A stretch of 64,000 nucleotides of DNA from Coriobacteriaceae bacterium (GCA_019421015.1 JAHZGC010000009.1:50081-114080); one strand, 5' to 3'; positions 48,906-58,279 are shown, counted from the stretch's first letter. The notes: a model not told the origin generated them from the letters alone. Program-made: numbers and translations.

Positions 48906-50492
48906 ATGGAGAACATCAGCCGTCGCAACCTCGTTAAGGGCATTGGCCTGGGCACCGCCGCCGTTGCAGCCGCCTCGCTTGCACCGACCAGCGCCCACGC
49001 CAAGGCCGATCCCAGCTACGCCGGCACCGTGGACGTCCCGAGCTTCCTGATCAAGCCTGAACCCATCAGCGACATCGCCGAGACCAAGGACTTCGACGTG
49101 GTCGTAGTGGGCGCCGGCGCCGCAGGCGTTCCCGCCGTGCTGGCCGCTCTCGAAGGCGGTGCCACGGTAGCGTGTCTGCAGAAGGAGTCCACGGCCATTT
49201 CGCAGGGCAACGGTGGCTGCGGCGTAGACCTGGAGAACTCCGATCCGGCCGCCATCGAGGCCATGATCTCGTTCGAGATGAAGGAGAACGCCTACCGTCC
49301 CGACCGTCGTCAGCTGGCCGCTTGGGCCTACAACTCGGGCGAGACCATGCGCTGGCTCCTGAACCTCGCCGCCGAGGCCAACGCCCAGTCCACCGACAGC
49401 GCCCCCACCATGGAGTTTGGCGGCGGCACGGTGACCTTCATCAAGAACTCCTTCGGCCCCAAGCCCTACACCACCGGTAACGCCATGCAGGACCTGGCCG
49501 CGCTGGCCGAGCAGAAGGGTGCCGAGTTCTTCTATGAGACCCCCGGCGTGCAGCTGGTGCAGGACGGAGACGGCCGCGTGACCGGCGTCATCGGTCAGAC
49601 CGCCGACGGCACCTACGTGCAGCTCAACGCCGCCAAGGGCGTGATCGTGGCCACCGGCGACTACCAGAACGACTACGACATGTGCTCCTACTACCTGCCC
49701 GACCTGGACAACTTCGAGCGCAAGCAGTTCGGCAAGACCGGCGACGGCCACAAGATGGTGGTGTGGGCCGGCGGCAAGATCGAGGACGGCCCCCACACCA
49801 AGATGCTCCACGACTTTGACGCCGGCCCCGCCTCGATGGCCGACATGCCCTTCCTCGCGCTCAAGGACAACGGCGAGCGCTTCTGCGACGAGGCCACCAC
49901 GCCCATGTCGCTCATGTGCAACTACCTGCGCGGTTCCGATGATTGCGGTTGGTACACCCAGGTCTTCGACAACGACTACCTGACTGCCACCGAGGGCTGG
50001 CCGGGCAAGGCCGTCGACGAGGAGGCCATGCAGAACTACATGCCCGAGGTCGACAGCGAGAAGGTGGGTGTGCTCCCCTACTACACCCACACCTACAAGG
50101 CCGACACCCTGGAGGAGCTGGCCGAGAAGCTCGAGGTAACCGACGTCGAGGCCTTCGTGGCGAGCGTCGAGCGCTACAACGAGCTCTGCGAGGGCGGCGC
50201 CGACCTGGACTTTGGCAAGGACGCCAAGTACCTGGCCCCCATCGTGACCCCGCCGTTCTGGGGCATCCACCGTCACGTGCGCATCTCGGCCATCACCGCC
50301 GGCGTCGAGGTCAACCCCGACCAGCAGTGCCTCACCCCTGAGGGCGAGGTCATCCCCGGCCTGTACGCCGTGGGCAACTGCGCCGGCAACTTCTACGGCG
50401 GCGTCGACTACCCGCTGGCCATCGGCGGCCTCTCGCTGGGCCGCTGCTACAACCAGGGGCGCATGGTGGGCGCCGCAGTGGCCGCACTGTAG
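48906..50492 (+). CDS. Exported FAD-only flavoprotein reductase, reductase 5
   Basis: A 528-residue twin-arginine-exported flavoprotein (ISRRNLVKG, Ala-rich to about SAHA) with FAD motif VVVVGAGAAGVPAV and VACLQKES. There is no FMN-binding domain at either end. The pocket region is NGERFCDEATTP. The C-terminal block around GEVIPGLYAVGNCAGNFYGGVDYPL is more like ketosteroid dehydrogenase/fumarate reductase subgroups that act on bulky enoates than like reductases 1, 4 or 6; this is a sequence impression, not proof. ATG at 48906 follows AAGGAGGA. A separate electron donor is required and is not encoded beside it. Confidence 0.88.
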   Translation: MENISRRNLVKGIGLGTAAVAAASLAPTSAHAKADPSYAGTVDVPSFLIKPEPISDIAETKDFDVVVVGAGAAGVPAVLAALEGGATVACLQKESTAISQGNGGCGVDLENSDPAAIEAMISFEMKENAYRPDRRQLAAWAYNSGETMRWLLNLAAEANAQSTDSAPTMEFGGGTVTFIKNSFGPKPYTTGNAMQDLAALAEQKGAEFFYETPGVQLVQDGDGRVTGVIGQTADGTYVQLNAAKGVIVATGDYQNDYDMCSYYLPDLDNFERKQFGKTGDGHKMVVWAGGKIEDGPHTKMLHDFDAGPASMADMPFLALKDNGERFCDEATTPMSLMCNYLRGSDDCGWYTQVFDNDYLTATEGWPGKAVDEEAMQNYMPEVDSEKVGVLPYYTHTYKADTLEELAEKLEVTDVEAFVASVERYNELCEGGADLDFGKDAKYLAPIVTPPFWGIHRHVRISAITAGVEVNPDQQCLTPEGEVIPGLYAVGNCAGNFYGGVDYPLAIGGLSLGRCYNQGRMVGAAVAAL

Positions 50493-50532
50493 GCAAGCTG
50501 GCAGGCGTCGGATGCACTGGCGCCATTAATCT

Positions 50533-50570
50533 GGAGCCCCGCCGTGCGCACAGTCGCGCGGCGGGGCTCC
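50533..50570. terminator. Terminator-like hairpin after reductase 5
   Basis: Perfect 12-bp stem GGAGCCCCGCCG / CGGCGGGGCTCC with 14-nt loop, 40 nt after the stop; convergent position, may serve both strands. No T tract. Confidence 0.65.
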
Positions 50571-50586
50571 CCGCAACAAGGTCCTC

Positions 50587-50990
50587 CTAGCCCTGCAGGC
50601 TCCCCTGCGCCTGCGCACACCGCGCAACCTCTTCAACGGTGGTCTCAAAAATGGCGGCAATCTTTTCCACCGGTAGCGTTCCGTCTGCAACGAGTTTGGC
50701 AATCGCGGCGTCACGCCCCTGCTCAAGCCCTTGCTCGAGACCCCGTTCGAGGCCCTGCTCGATTCCCGCTTCCACACCCTCCCGGAAGATCTCATCGCCC
50801 ACGTCGTCCATCTCGCGAACCCCCTCCTCAGTTTCCTTGAGATAGCGCGCCCTCTCTGCCAATACGGGGCACCGCATGGCGGCAGGGTCAGCACATATGA
50901 AGTCATGCATCACCGCGCCGAGGTCGGTGTCACCGTAATTATACGTCGCGTCCACGTACACGATATGCGACCCATCCTCAAAGAGCAGCC
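50587..50990 (-). pseudogene. 5'-truncated Rpn-family nuclease remnant
   Basis: The frame encodes the C-terminal half of an Rpn/PD-(D/E)XK-family protein: LLFEDGSHIVYVDATYNYGD, a domain with HDFICADPAAMRCPVLAERA, Glu/Gly-rich EGVEAGIEQGLERGLEQGLE repeats and a terminal helix. The N-terminal catalytic part (PD...ExK) is absent: family similarity begins about where the orphan kinase gene ends (50991), so a deletion or insertion junction lies there. A GTG inside the fragment could start translation but would give no nuclease. Confidence 0.65.
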
Positions 50991-52136
50991 CTACCCCCGC
51001 TTCGGCACGCTCGCAAACACCTCGAACCCCCCGCGCTCTCGGGGGCCGGCCTTAAAGCTGCCGCCGAGCGCCTCTATCCGCTCGCGCATCGACACGAGGC
51101 CCAGGCCATAGCCGCCCATGCCATCCCCCGCGGCCGTGCCGCTGGGCCGTCCCTCGCAGCCGACGCCGTCGTCGGCCACCCGGAGCTGCCACAACGCCGG
51201 AAACTCCGTCACCCGCACCTCCACACGGCGGGCCTTCCCATGGCGGGCGGCGTTGCTCAGGGCCTCCCGGGCCACCGCCGCCAGGCAGCCCGCGGTGCGC
51301 TCGTCGGGCACCCCGTCGGCCTCGTAAACGAGCACCGCCTCGCCCAACGGGTAGCCACGCACCAGCTGGATAAGGACGACCTGCAGGTCGGCGGTGGTGT
51401 CGTGCAGGTCGTGCACGCTCGTGCGCACCGCGTCCAGCGCCTCTTGCAAGGTCTGCTCCACCCCCGCCAGCTCCTCGCCGACCGCCTCGCCGCGGTGCAC
51501 CACCCGCAGCGCCCCCACCTGAAGGGCCGCCCGGGTCAGCATATGCCCCACGCCATCGTGAATCTCGCGCGCGATGCGCGAGCGCTCGGCGAGCTTGGCC
51601 GCCTCCCCCTGCCACGTGCGTGCCTCATCGAGCTCGCGGTTCTTGGCCGAAAGGCGCAGCACGGCCTCCTGCAGGTCGTCGCGCAGCCCGACCAGCTCGG
51701 CCTGGCCCGCCTCGCCCGCCAGGGTGCGCTGGGCCAAAAGCCCCGCCAACCCCGTCGACGCGGCCCCCAAAATCGCCCCAGCCAGGGGGAGGACCCCCGC
51801 CCACGCAAGCACTCCCAGCGCCAAGGCCAGCCCCACGGGCACCCCCGGCCAGCGCGCGGGCCAGCGAACCCATACCACCTGCGTCAGGTCGTAGCAGGTC
51901 AGGGGCAGCACGGCGGGGGCCGCCCCGGGAACGGCGCAGGCCGCGGCCGCACCCGCCAGCGGAAGCAGCCCCCGCCACCGGCCGCAGACCACCTCGTACA
52001 GGGTGCCGGCGACGGCGGCCACGAGCAACGCGGCCATCTCCGGCGCAAACGTCTCCCGCACCCCGGCGCCCCCCGTCCCGTAGAGCAGGGCGCAGCAGAC
52101 CGCGAACACCGCAAGCTTGTTGACCAAGTGTCTCAT
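50991..52136 (-). CDS. NarL-type (HisKA_3) sensor histidine kinase without adjacent response regulator
   Basis: 381 residues from MRHLVNKLAV; MPAMRHLV nine bases upstream (52145) is equally possible. About five or six hydrophobic segments form the N-terminal half, with no large extracellular domain, then the HisKA_3 motif REIHDGVGHMLTRA with H193 and an HATPase domain (AREALSNAARHG, DDGVGC, GLGLVSMRERIEALGG). It is divergent from a three-gene ABC-2 exporter. Such kinases are usually followed by a LuxR-type response regulator; here the next sequence downstream is an Rpn gene fragment, so the partner may have been lost or lies elsewhere. Confidence 0.9.
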   Translation of the reverse strand: MRHLVNKLAVFAVCCALLYGTGGAGVRETFAPEMAALLVAAVAGTLYEVVCGRWRGLLPLAGAAAACAVPGAAPAVLPLTCYDLTQVVWVRWPARWPGVPVGLALALGVLAWAGVLPLAGAILGAASTGLAGLLAQRTLAGEAGQAELVGLRDDLQEAVLRLSAKNRELDEARTWQGEAAKLAERSRIAREIHDGVGHMLTRAALQVGALRVVHRGEAVGEELAGVEQTLQEALDAVRTSVHDLHDTTADLQVVLIQLVRGYPLGEAVLVYEADGVPDERTAGCLAAVAREALSNAARHGKARRVEVRVTEFPALWQLRVADDGVGCEGRPSGTAAGDGMGGYGLGLVSMRERIEALGGSFKAGPRERGGFEVFASVPKRG

Positions 52137-52176
52137 GGCCGGCATTGTACGTCGGCCCCCGCCCCAGGGCCACCCA

Positions 52177-52214
52177 TGACATTTGTCACGGTCGCAGGGC
52201 CCGTTTTCGTGACA
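52177..52214. promoter_or_regulatory. TGACA dyads in the kinase/ABC divergent promoter
   Basis: TGACA-TT-TGTCA (52177-52188) is a perfect dyad; another TGACA lies at 52210-52214 within GTGAC-AGC-GCTCAC. These are candidate response-regulator sites. Confidence 0.4.
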
Positions 52215-52292
52215 GCGCTCACTTCCGGAGCCACGCGGGGTTCTCCACAATAGGGGCGTACGGCAGAATCGCAGCCTGAGAACGGAGCCGCC

Positions 52293-53267
52293 ATGAGCAC
52301 GCCTGAGCATCCCGCCCCCGACGCCGCCATCGAGGTGCGCAACCTCGTGAAGCGCTACGGGAACCTGGTCGCCCTGGACCACCTCGACCTCACGGTGAGG
52401 CGGGGCGAGGTCTTTGGCCTTTTGGGACCCAACGGCAGCGGCAAGACCACGGCCATCAACTGCATCCTGCAGCTGCTCACCTACGACAAAGGCTCCATCG
52501 AGCTGTTCGGCGAGCCCATGGCGCCCACGCGCTACGACCTCAAGCGGCGCATCGGCGTGGTGCCCCAGGGCGTGGCGGTCTTCGACGAGCTCACCGTGCG
52601 CCAGAACATCGACAGCTTCTGCGCCCTCTACGTCGACGACGCCCGCCGCCGGCGCACCCTGGTGGAGGAGGCCATCGAGTTCGTGGGCCTCCAGGACTTC
52701 GCCAAGTTCCGCCCCCGCAAGCTCTCGGGGGGCCTGCTGCGCCGCCTCAACATCGCCTGCGGCATCGCCCACCGCCCCGAGCTGCTCTTCTTTGACGAGC
52801 CCACCGTGGCCGTGGACCCCCAGAGCCGCAACGCCATCCTTGACGGCATCAAGCGCCTCAACCGCGAGGGCGCCACGGTGGTCTACACGAGCCACTACAT
52901 GGAGGAGGTCGAGCAGCTCTGCTCGCGCATCCTCATCATGGACGCGGGCCGCAGCGTGGCCATGGGCACGAACAACGAGCTCAAGGCCATGGTCGGTACC
53001 GGCGAGACCATCACCGTGCAGGTTGACCAGGCCAACGAGGAGGCCTTTGAGCTCGTGCGGCGCCTGCCCAACGTGCGGCGCGCCACCTACGCCGAAGGAC
53101 ACCTCAAGGTGGCCTGTGCAAGCGGCGCCCACAACCTGGTCGACGTCCTCGAGGCCCTGCGCGACGCCGGGGTTGCCTACGGCCGGGTCTACGCCGAGCC
53201 GCCCACGTTGAACGACGTCTTTCTCGAGATCACCGGCAAACAGCTGCGCGACCCCTCGGCAGAGTAG
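52293..53267 (+). CDS. ABC-2 type transporter ATP-binding protein
   Basis: A 324-residue ATPase with Walker A LLGPNGSGKTT (K51), Q-loop VVPQGVAVFDEL, signature LSGGLLRR near residue 144 with Leu where Gln or Met is usual, Walker B LLFFDEP, then TVAVDPQSR and H-loop TSHYMEE. A ~90-residue C-terminal extension is typical of DrrA/NatA-like exporters. It forms an operon with two ABC-2 permeases (12 bp to the next gene, then an overlap). Substrate unknown; the adjacent sensor kinase suggests induction by an antimicrobial or envelope signal. Confidence 0.92.
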   Translation: MSTPEHPAPDAAIEVRNLVKRYGNLVALDHLDLTVRRGEVFGLLGPNGSGKTTAINCILQLLTYDKGSIELFGEPMAPTRYDLKRRIGVVPQGVAVFDELTVRQNIDSFCALYVDDARRRRTLVEEAIEFVGLQDFAKFRPRKLSGGLLRRLNIACGIAHRPELLFFDEPTVAVDPQSRNAILDGIKRLNREGATVVYTSHYMEEVEQLCSRILIMDAGRSVAMGTNNELKAMVGTGETITVQVDQANEEAFELVRRLPNVRRATYAEGHLKVACASGAHNLVDVLEALRDAGVAYGRVYAEPPTLNDVFLEITGKQLRDPSAE

Positions 53268-53278
53268 GGGAGACACCG

Positions 53279-54457
53279 ATGCTGACCAGGTTCTCCTACA
53301 CCGTCCTCATGTTCACGCGCTCCAAGAGCCTCATCCTCTGGGCGCTTGCGTTCCCCATCATCCTCGCGACCATCCTCTCGTTCATGTTCTCGGGCATCGA
53401 CGAGGCCGTGGCCTTCTCGACCCAGCGCATGGTCGTGGTGGCCGACGACGCCTATGCCGAGGCGACCGGGCTGTCCCAGACCCTCGAGGCCCTAGCGGGC
53501 GACGGATCGTCCGACAGCCTCTTTGACGGCGCGGTACTCAGGCTCACGGAGGCCTCCTCCACCGAAGAGGCCCTGGACCTTGTGCGCAGCGACCAGGCCG
53601 ACTGCTACCTCGTGGTGGACGGCGGCACGCCCCACGTGTACTTCTCGCCCGACGCCGCCAGCCGGCCGAGCGCCGAGGTGGTCGTCGCCGTGCTCGACCG
53701 CTACGTGCACGGGGCGGCCCAATACCGGCTCCTGGCAAAGGAGAAGCCCCTGGCCCTGCTCCTCCCCTCCACCGCCGAGGCCTTCTTTGGGGACACGACC
53801 CCCATCGAGGAGCTGCCCGTGACCCACACCGACCTGGACTCCATGGCGCGCTACTTCTACGCGGTGCTCGCCATGAGCGCGGGCTTCTCGGCCATGCTGG
53901 GCGCCACGGCGGTGCAGCGCTTGCAGCCCACCGCGTCGGCCCTGGGGGCGCGCACCACGCTGGCCGGCGTCCCCCGTTGGCGCATGCTCGCCGCCTCGCT
54001 CGCCGCGGCGTGGGTCTGCGCCTTTGCCTGCCTCGTGCTCGCCTTCTGCTATATCCGCTTCGTGCTCGACGTGGGCTTTGGGGGACGCGAGGGCTGGTGC
54101 ATAGCGGCCTGCGCCGTGGCGTCGTTCATGGCCACGGCCGGCGGCGCGGCGGTGGGGGCCCACACCCGGGGCAGCACGGCCTTTGGGGCCCTCACGGCCA
54201 TCACGCTGGTCCTCTCGCTGTTCGCAGGGCTCTACGGCACGGCGGCCATGAACCTCGCCGACACGGTCTCGCGCACCATGCCGTGGCTCTCGGCCATCAA
54301 CCCACTGTGGGAGTGCTCGCGAGCGTTCTACACGCTCATGTACTACGACACCCTCGGCCCCTTTGCCGAGACCTGCACCGTCCTGGTCGCCATGGGGCTG
54401 CTGTTCGCCGCCCTTGCGGCCGCCCGTCTGAGGAGGCAGCGCTATGCCCATCTCTAA
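53279..54457 (+). CDS. ABC-2 type permease, first
   Basis: 392 residues with one N-terminal membrane helix, a ~170-residue extracytoplasmic region and a cluster of five or six C-terminal helices, the ABC-2 layout of bacteriocin, drug and Na+ exporters. It pairs with the next gene to form a heterodimeric channel, inferred from the 14-nt overlap of the two frames. Confidence 0.88.
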   Translation: MLTRFSYTVLMFTRSKSLILWALAFPIILATILSFMFSGIDEAVAFSTQRMVVVADDAYAEATGLSQTLEALAGDGSSDSLFDGAVLRLTEASSTEEALDLVRSDQADCYLVVDGGTPHVYFSPDAASRPSAEVVVAVLDRYVHGAAQYRLLAKEKPLALLLPSTAEAFFGDTTPIEELPVTHTDLDSMARYFYAVLAMSAGFSAMLGATAVQRLQPTASALGARTTLAGVPRWRMLAASLAAAWVCAFACLVLAFCYIRFVLDVGFGGREGWCIAACAVASFMATAGGAAVGAHTRGSTAFGALTAITLVLSLFAGLYGTAAMNLADTVSRTMPWLSAINPLWECSRAFYTLMYYDTLGPFAETCTVLVAMGLLFAALAAARLRRQRYAHL

Positions 54458-55649
54458 ACCCGCGGCGCACACCTTCTCCTGCGCCCTGCGCATCCTGTGG
54501 GCCCATCGGATCTACCTGCTCATCTACCTGGTGGTCATGAGCCTGATGGGCGTGTTCGTGGCCAGCCAGTCCATACCCCCCTCCACCGACGGCAGCATGC
54601 CCGAGGCCCCGGCGGCGGTGGCCGTGATCGACCGCGACGGGAGCGCCGTGTCGCGCGGGCTAGCCGCCTACCTGGGGCGTGAAGCCGAGCTCGTGGAGGT
54701 GGCCGACACCCAGCGGGCCCTCCAAGACGCCGTGGCCCAGGAGAGCGTCGACTGCCTGCTCGTGGTGCCGGCCGGCTACGGGGACGCCCTGGTCGAGGCT
54801 GCCCGCACCGGCGTGGAGGCGCCTGCCCTCGAAAGCTCGCTGAGCACGAGCGGGGCCGCAGGGCTCCTTGCCCAAATCCAGGCCCAGGGGTGGCTCCAGG
54901 CGGTCTACGGCTTTGTGGACACGCTGGGGGCCACGCCCGAAGAGGCGGTGGAGCTGGCGGACCAGACCACCGAAGCAGGCGCGGAGGCGTCGGTGGCCCC
55001 GGTGAGCGAGGGCACGCGCACGCTCCAGCAGCGGTTGGCCCTGCGGGTGTACCTGGCCTTCTCGGAGTACCCGATCTTTGCCGCGGCCACGGTGTGCATC
55101 GCAGTGCTCATGCGCGCGCTCAACCAGCGCGACGTGCGCGAGCGCATCCTGGTGGCCCCCACCCACGCCTTTGCGCACAGCCTGCAGGTCTTTGGGGCCT
55201 GCATGCTGGTGAGCCTGGTGTGCTGGCTGTGGATCGGCGGCCTGGGGCTGGTCCTGTTCGGCGGCGAGCTGCCCCGGACAGACCCCGGGCAGGTGGGGGT
55301 CGCGCTGTTGGCGCTGCTGGCCTACGCGCTGTTCGCGGGTGGCGTGGGCTTCTTGCTCGGGCAGCTGGGCATCGGCGAGGAGGCGGCCAACGCCATCGCC
55401 AACATCGGCGGCATGGTGCTGTCGTTCTTGGGCGGCGCCTGGGTCGGCCTCGACATGATGCCCCCGGCGGTGCTCGACGTGGCGCGCTTCACGCCCAGCT
55501 ACTGGACCGTGACGGCCATCGACGGCTCGATCGTCGAGCTGGACAGCCTGGGGGCCGCCCTGGGCGCCGTGGGGATCGTGGCGCTGTTCGCCCTGGCAGT
55601 GGTGGCTGCCGCCGTGGCCGTGGGCCGCGCAAAGCTGCGGGAGGCGTAA
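54444..55649 (+). CDS. ABC-2 type permease, second
   Basis: 401 residues with the same layout: first helix about residues 20-40 (RIYLLIYLVVMSLMG), a long external loop and a C-terminal helix cluster (AATVCIAVLMRAL, VSLVCWLWIGGLGLVLFG, IANIGGMVLSFLGGAWVGLDMM). It overlaps the first permease by 14 nt, so translation is coupled. It converges on the pdxR gene with an 18-bp gap; no clear terminator between them. Confidence 0.88.
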   Translation: MPISKPAAHTFSCALRILWAHRIYLLIYLVVMSLMGVFVASQSIPPSTDGSMPEAPAAVAVIDRDGSAVSRGLAAYLGREAELVEVADTQRALQDAVAQESVDCLLVVPAGYGDALVEAARTGVEAPALESSLSTSGAAGLLAQIQAQGWLQAVYGFVDTLGATPEEAVELADQTTEAGAEASVAPVSEGTRTLQQRLALRVYLAFSEYPIFAAATVCIAVLMRALNQRDVRERILVAPTHAFAHSLQVFGACMLVSLVCWLWIGGLGLVLFGGELPRTDPGQVGVALLALLAYALFAGGVGFLLGQLGIGEEAANAIANIGGMVLSFLGGAWVGLDMMPPAVLDVARFTPSYWTVTAIDGSIVELDSLGAALGAVGIVALFALAVVAAAVAVGRAKLREA

Positions 55650-55667
55650 GGGCCCCGGTGCCGACGG

Positions 55668-57167
55668 CTACGCTCGGAACGCCCGCTCCAGCACCGCCAC
55701 CGCCGGCGCAATCCTCTCGGGCGCCACCCCACCGTAGCTCATCACGAACCAGCGGCAGTCGCCGCCCCACGGTCCCGCCCCCGCCAGGCTGCCTCCCTCG
55801 GCAAATCCCGACAGCGGGGCCAGGGCCACCCCCAACCCGCGGGCCTTCTCCGCCACGGCCCGGTCGCCGGCCTGCACGTCGCGCACGCCCATGACAAAGT
55901 GCAGGCCCGCGTCGGCCCCCTCTATGACCAGGCGGTCCCCAAAAGAACTTTCCCTCAGGGCCCCCACCAGCTCGTCGCGCAGCACCCGGTAGTGGGAGCG
56001 CGTGCGGCCCACGTGGCGCTCGTAGTCGCCGCACTCGATGAAGCGTGCCAAGGCGAGCTGCTCGATGGCCGAGACCGTGCAGGAATAGAACCCGAGCCGC
56101 TCCTCGAACTCCCTGCTCAGCTGCGGCGGCAGCACCATGTAGCCCAGGCGAAACGCCGGGCCCAGGCTCTTGGCGAACGTGTTGGTGTAGATCACGCGGC
56201 CGGTGGCGTCGATGCTCTGGAGCGCCGGGATGGGCCGGCCCGCCAGCCTGAACTCGCAGTCGTAGTCGTCCTCCACGACGTAGCGGCCCCGCCGGTCGGG
56301 GCCGCCCTCGTTGGCCCAGGCCAAAAGCCCGTAGCGCCGCCCGACCGAGGTCACCAGCCCGGTGGGGTACTGGTGCGAGGGCATCACGTGTACCACGCTC
56401 GCCCCCGAGGCGCGCAGCCCCTCCATCGCGATGCCCTCCCCGTCGAGGGGCACATGGCTCAGCGGCGCGTCGTTGGCCTGGTAGATGTGGGTGAGGCGCG
56501 GGTAGCCGGGGTTCTCCACCGCATAGCGCCGGTCACGGCCGAGCAGCTGCACGATGAGGTTGTACAGCATCTGGGCCCCCGCCCCCACCACGATCTGGGA
56601 CGGGTCCACCTCCATGCCGCGCACGCCACGCAGGTAGGACGCGAGGGCCGCGCGCAGCCGCGGGGAGCCGGTCGGGGACGCCTCGCGCACAAGCGCCTGC
56701 TCGGAGGCCTCGGTGAGCACCTCGCGCACGGTGCGCGCCCACAGCGCGTAGGGAAAGAGCCCCGTGGGCGAGACGGACCCGGTGAAGTCGGCAACAAGCG
56801 GAGGCTGCGACGCGGGCTCCTGCCGGGCTGGTTCGGGCTCCTGCCGGGCCGGCTCAGAGGGCCGCGGGCCCAAGGCGGGTTCGGTCGGCCGAGGGGTCGC
56901 GGGGAATCGGCTCAACGGGGAGACGCCCACGGCGTTGGCGTAGTAGCCGCGGCGCTCGGCCGAGCGGATGTAGCCCTCGGCCTCGAGCTGGGCATAGGCG
57001 CCCTCGACCGTGATCACGCTCACACCCAGGTGCTTTGCCAGGGCGCGCTTGGAGGGAAGCCGCTGGTCGGGGGCTATGGCACCCGACTCGATGTCGCGAC
57101 GGACGCACCGGTAGAGGTAGACGTAGAGGCTTTCGTCGCCCCGGTTCTCCATGGCGTAGGTCAGCAC
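55668..57167 (-). CDS. pdxR: PdxR, MocR-type GntR/aminotransferase-like regulator
   Basis: About 499 residues from the GTG that gives VLTYAMENRGDESLY, the usual MocR N-terminus (GCGAGG upstream); ATG at 57152 is an alternative. A GntR winged helix (about 1-80: RLPSKRALAKHLGVSVITVE, GAYAQLEAEGY) is joined by a low-complexity linker with three REPEPARQEP-like units to a fold-type-I aminotransferase domain whose PLP lysine is K333 (TNTFAKSLGPAFR). PdxR senses PLP and activates pdxST; divergence from pdxS supports this. Confidence 0.92.
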   Translation of the reverse strand: MLTYAMENRGDESLYVYLYRCVRRDIESGAIAPDQRLPSKRALAKHLGVSVITVEGAYAQLEAEGYIRSAERRGYYANAVGVSPLSRFPATPRPTEPALGPRPSEPARQEPEPARQEPASQPPLVADFTGSVSPTGLFPYALWARTVREVLTEASEQALVREASPTGSPRLRAALASYLRGVRGMEVDPSQIVVGAGAQMLYNLIVQLLGRDRRYAVENPGYPRLTHIYQANDAPLSHVPLDGEGIAMEGLRASGASVVHVMPSHQYPTGLVTSVGRRYGLLAWANEGGPDRRGRYVVEDDYDCEFRLAGRPIPALQSIDATGRVIYTNTFAKSLGPAFRLGYMVLPPQLSREFEERLGFYSCTVSAIEQLALARFIECGDYERHVGRTRSHYRVLRDELVGALRESSFGDRLVIEGADAGLHFVMGVRDVQAGDRAVAEKARGLGVALAPLSGFAEGGSLAGAGPWGGDCRWFVMSYGGVAPERIAPAVAVLERAFRA

Positions 57168-57236
57168 GACAGCCTCGCCAAAGACGGCGTCCCCCGCAAA
57201 ACGCCCCGCCACAATCCCATCGCGACCCCCTTGGCA

Positions 57237-57281
57237 TCTGGCCTTATCGAAACGACCGTCGGTGACCTTACTCTGGCCTTA
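57237..57281. promoter_or_regulatory. Direct repeat TCTGGCCTTA plus palindrome, candidate PdxR operator
   Basis: TCTGGCCTTA occurs at 57237-57246 and 57272-57281, 35 bp apart, with a partial copy GACCTTA between them. A palindrome ACCTATAGGT lies at 57305-57314. MocR regulators commonly bind direct repeats in the divergent pdxR-pdxS gap (family knowledge). Confidence 0.55.
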
Positions 57282-57384
57282 AAAGATTACCTCAAATTGA
57301 ATCTACCTATAGGTTCAAAGCCGCCATACGATACCGCGCGCACCAAAACCGACCCGATGCAACCCCAACCCTCAAGGAGTCCCC

Positions 57385-58275
57385 ATGCCCGACACCGCCC
57401 CCGCCCCCGACCGCGCCGCCCTCAACCGCCAGCTCGCCCAGATGCTCAAGGGCGGCGTCATCATGGACGTCACGACCCCCGAGCAGGCCCGCATCGCCGA
57501 GGAGGCCGGCGCCTGCGCGGTCATGGCCCTCGAGCGCATCCCCGCCGACATCCGCGCCGCCGGGGGCGTGAGCCGCATGAGCGACCCGGCCATGATCAAG
57601 GGCATCCAGCAGGCCGTGAGCATCCCCGTGATGGCCAAGTGCCGCATCGGCCACTTCGTGGAGGCCCAGGTGCTCCAGGCCATCGAGATCGACTACGTCG
57701 ACGAGTCCGAGGTCCTCTCCCCCGCCGACGACGTGTACCACATCGACAAGACGCGCTTCGCCGTGCCGTTCGTGTGCGGGGCCCGCGACCTGGGAGAAGC
57801 CCTTCGCCGCATAGCCGAGGGCGCCAGCATGATCCGCACCAAGGGCGAGCCCGGCACCGGCGACGTGGTGCAGGCCGTGCGCCACATGCGCCTCATACAG
57901 GCGCAGATCCGCGAGGTGGCCGCCCTGCGCCCCGACGAGCTGTTCGAGAAGGCCAAGCAGCTGCAGGTGCCCCTGGACCTGCTGCGCCAGGTGCACGAGA
58001 CCGGCAAGCTCCCCGTGGTGAACTTTGCCGCCGGCGGCGTGGCGACCCCGGCCGACGCCGCGCTCATGATGCAGCTCGGGGCTGAGGGCGTCTTTGTAGG
58101 GTCAGGTATCTTCAAGAGCGGCGACCCCGCCAAGCGCGCAGCAGCCATCGTAAAGGCCGTGGCCAACTACGAGGACGCCGCGCTTATCGCCGAGCTGTCC
58201 GAGAACTTGGGCGAGGCCATGGTGGGGATCAACGAGCAGGAGATCGAGCTGCTCATGGCCGAGCGGGGGAAGTAG
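57385..58275 (+). CDS. pdxS: Pyridoxal 5'-phosphate synthase subunit PdxS
   Basis: 296-residue TIM-barrel PLP synthase that condenses ribose 5-phosphate, glyceraldehyde 3-phosphate and ammonia to PLP. Catalytic K85 (VMAKCRIGH) and a second lysine in MIRTKGEPGTGD (about 156) correspond to the two Schiff-base lysines of the family, with acidic D28 in IMDV. Length and sequence are normal. AAGGAG lies 6 nt before ATG. The pdxT gene follows after 4 bp, and a divergent pdxR controls both. Confidence 0.96.
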   Translation: MPDTAPAPDRAALNRQLAQMLKGGVIMDVTTPEQARIAEEAGACAVMALERIPADIRAAGGVSRMSDPAMIKGIQQAVSIPVMAKCRIGHFVEAQVLQAIEIDYVDESEVLSPADDVYHIDKTRFAVPFVCGARDLGEALRRIAEGASMIRTKGEPGTGDVVQAVRHMRLIQAQIREVAALRPDELFEKAKQLQVPLDLLRQVHETGKLPVVNFAAGGVATPADAALMMQLGAEGVFVGSGIFKSGDPAKRAAAIVKAVANYEDAALIAELSENLGEAMVGINEQEIELLMAERGK

Positions 58276-58279
58276 TCCC

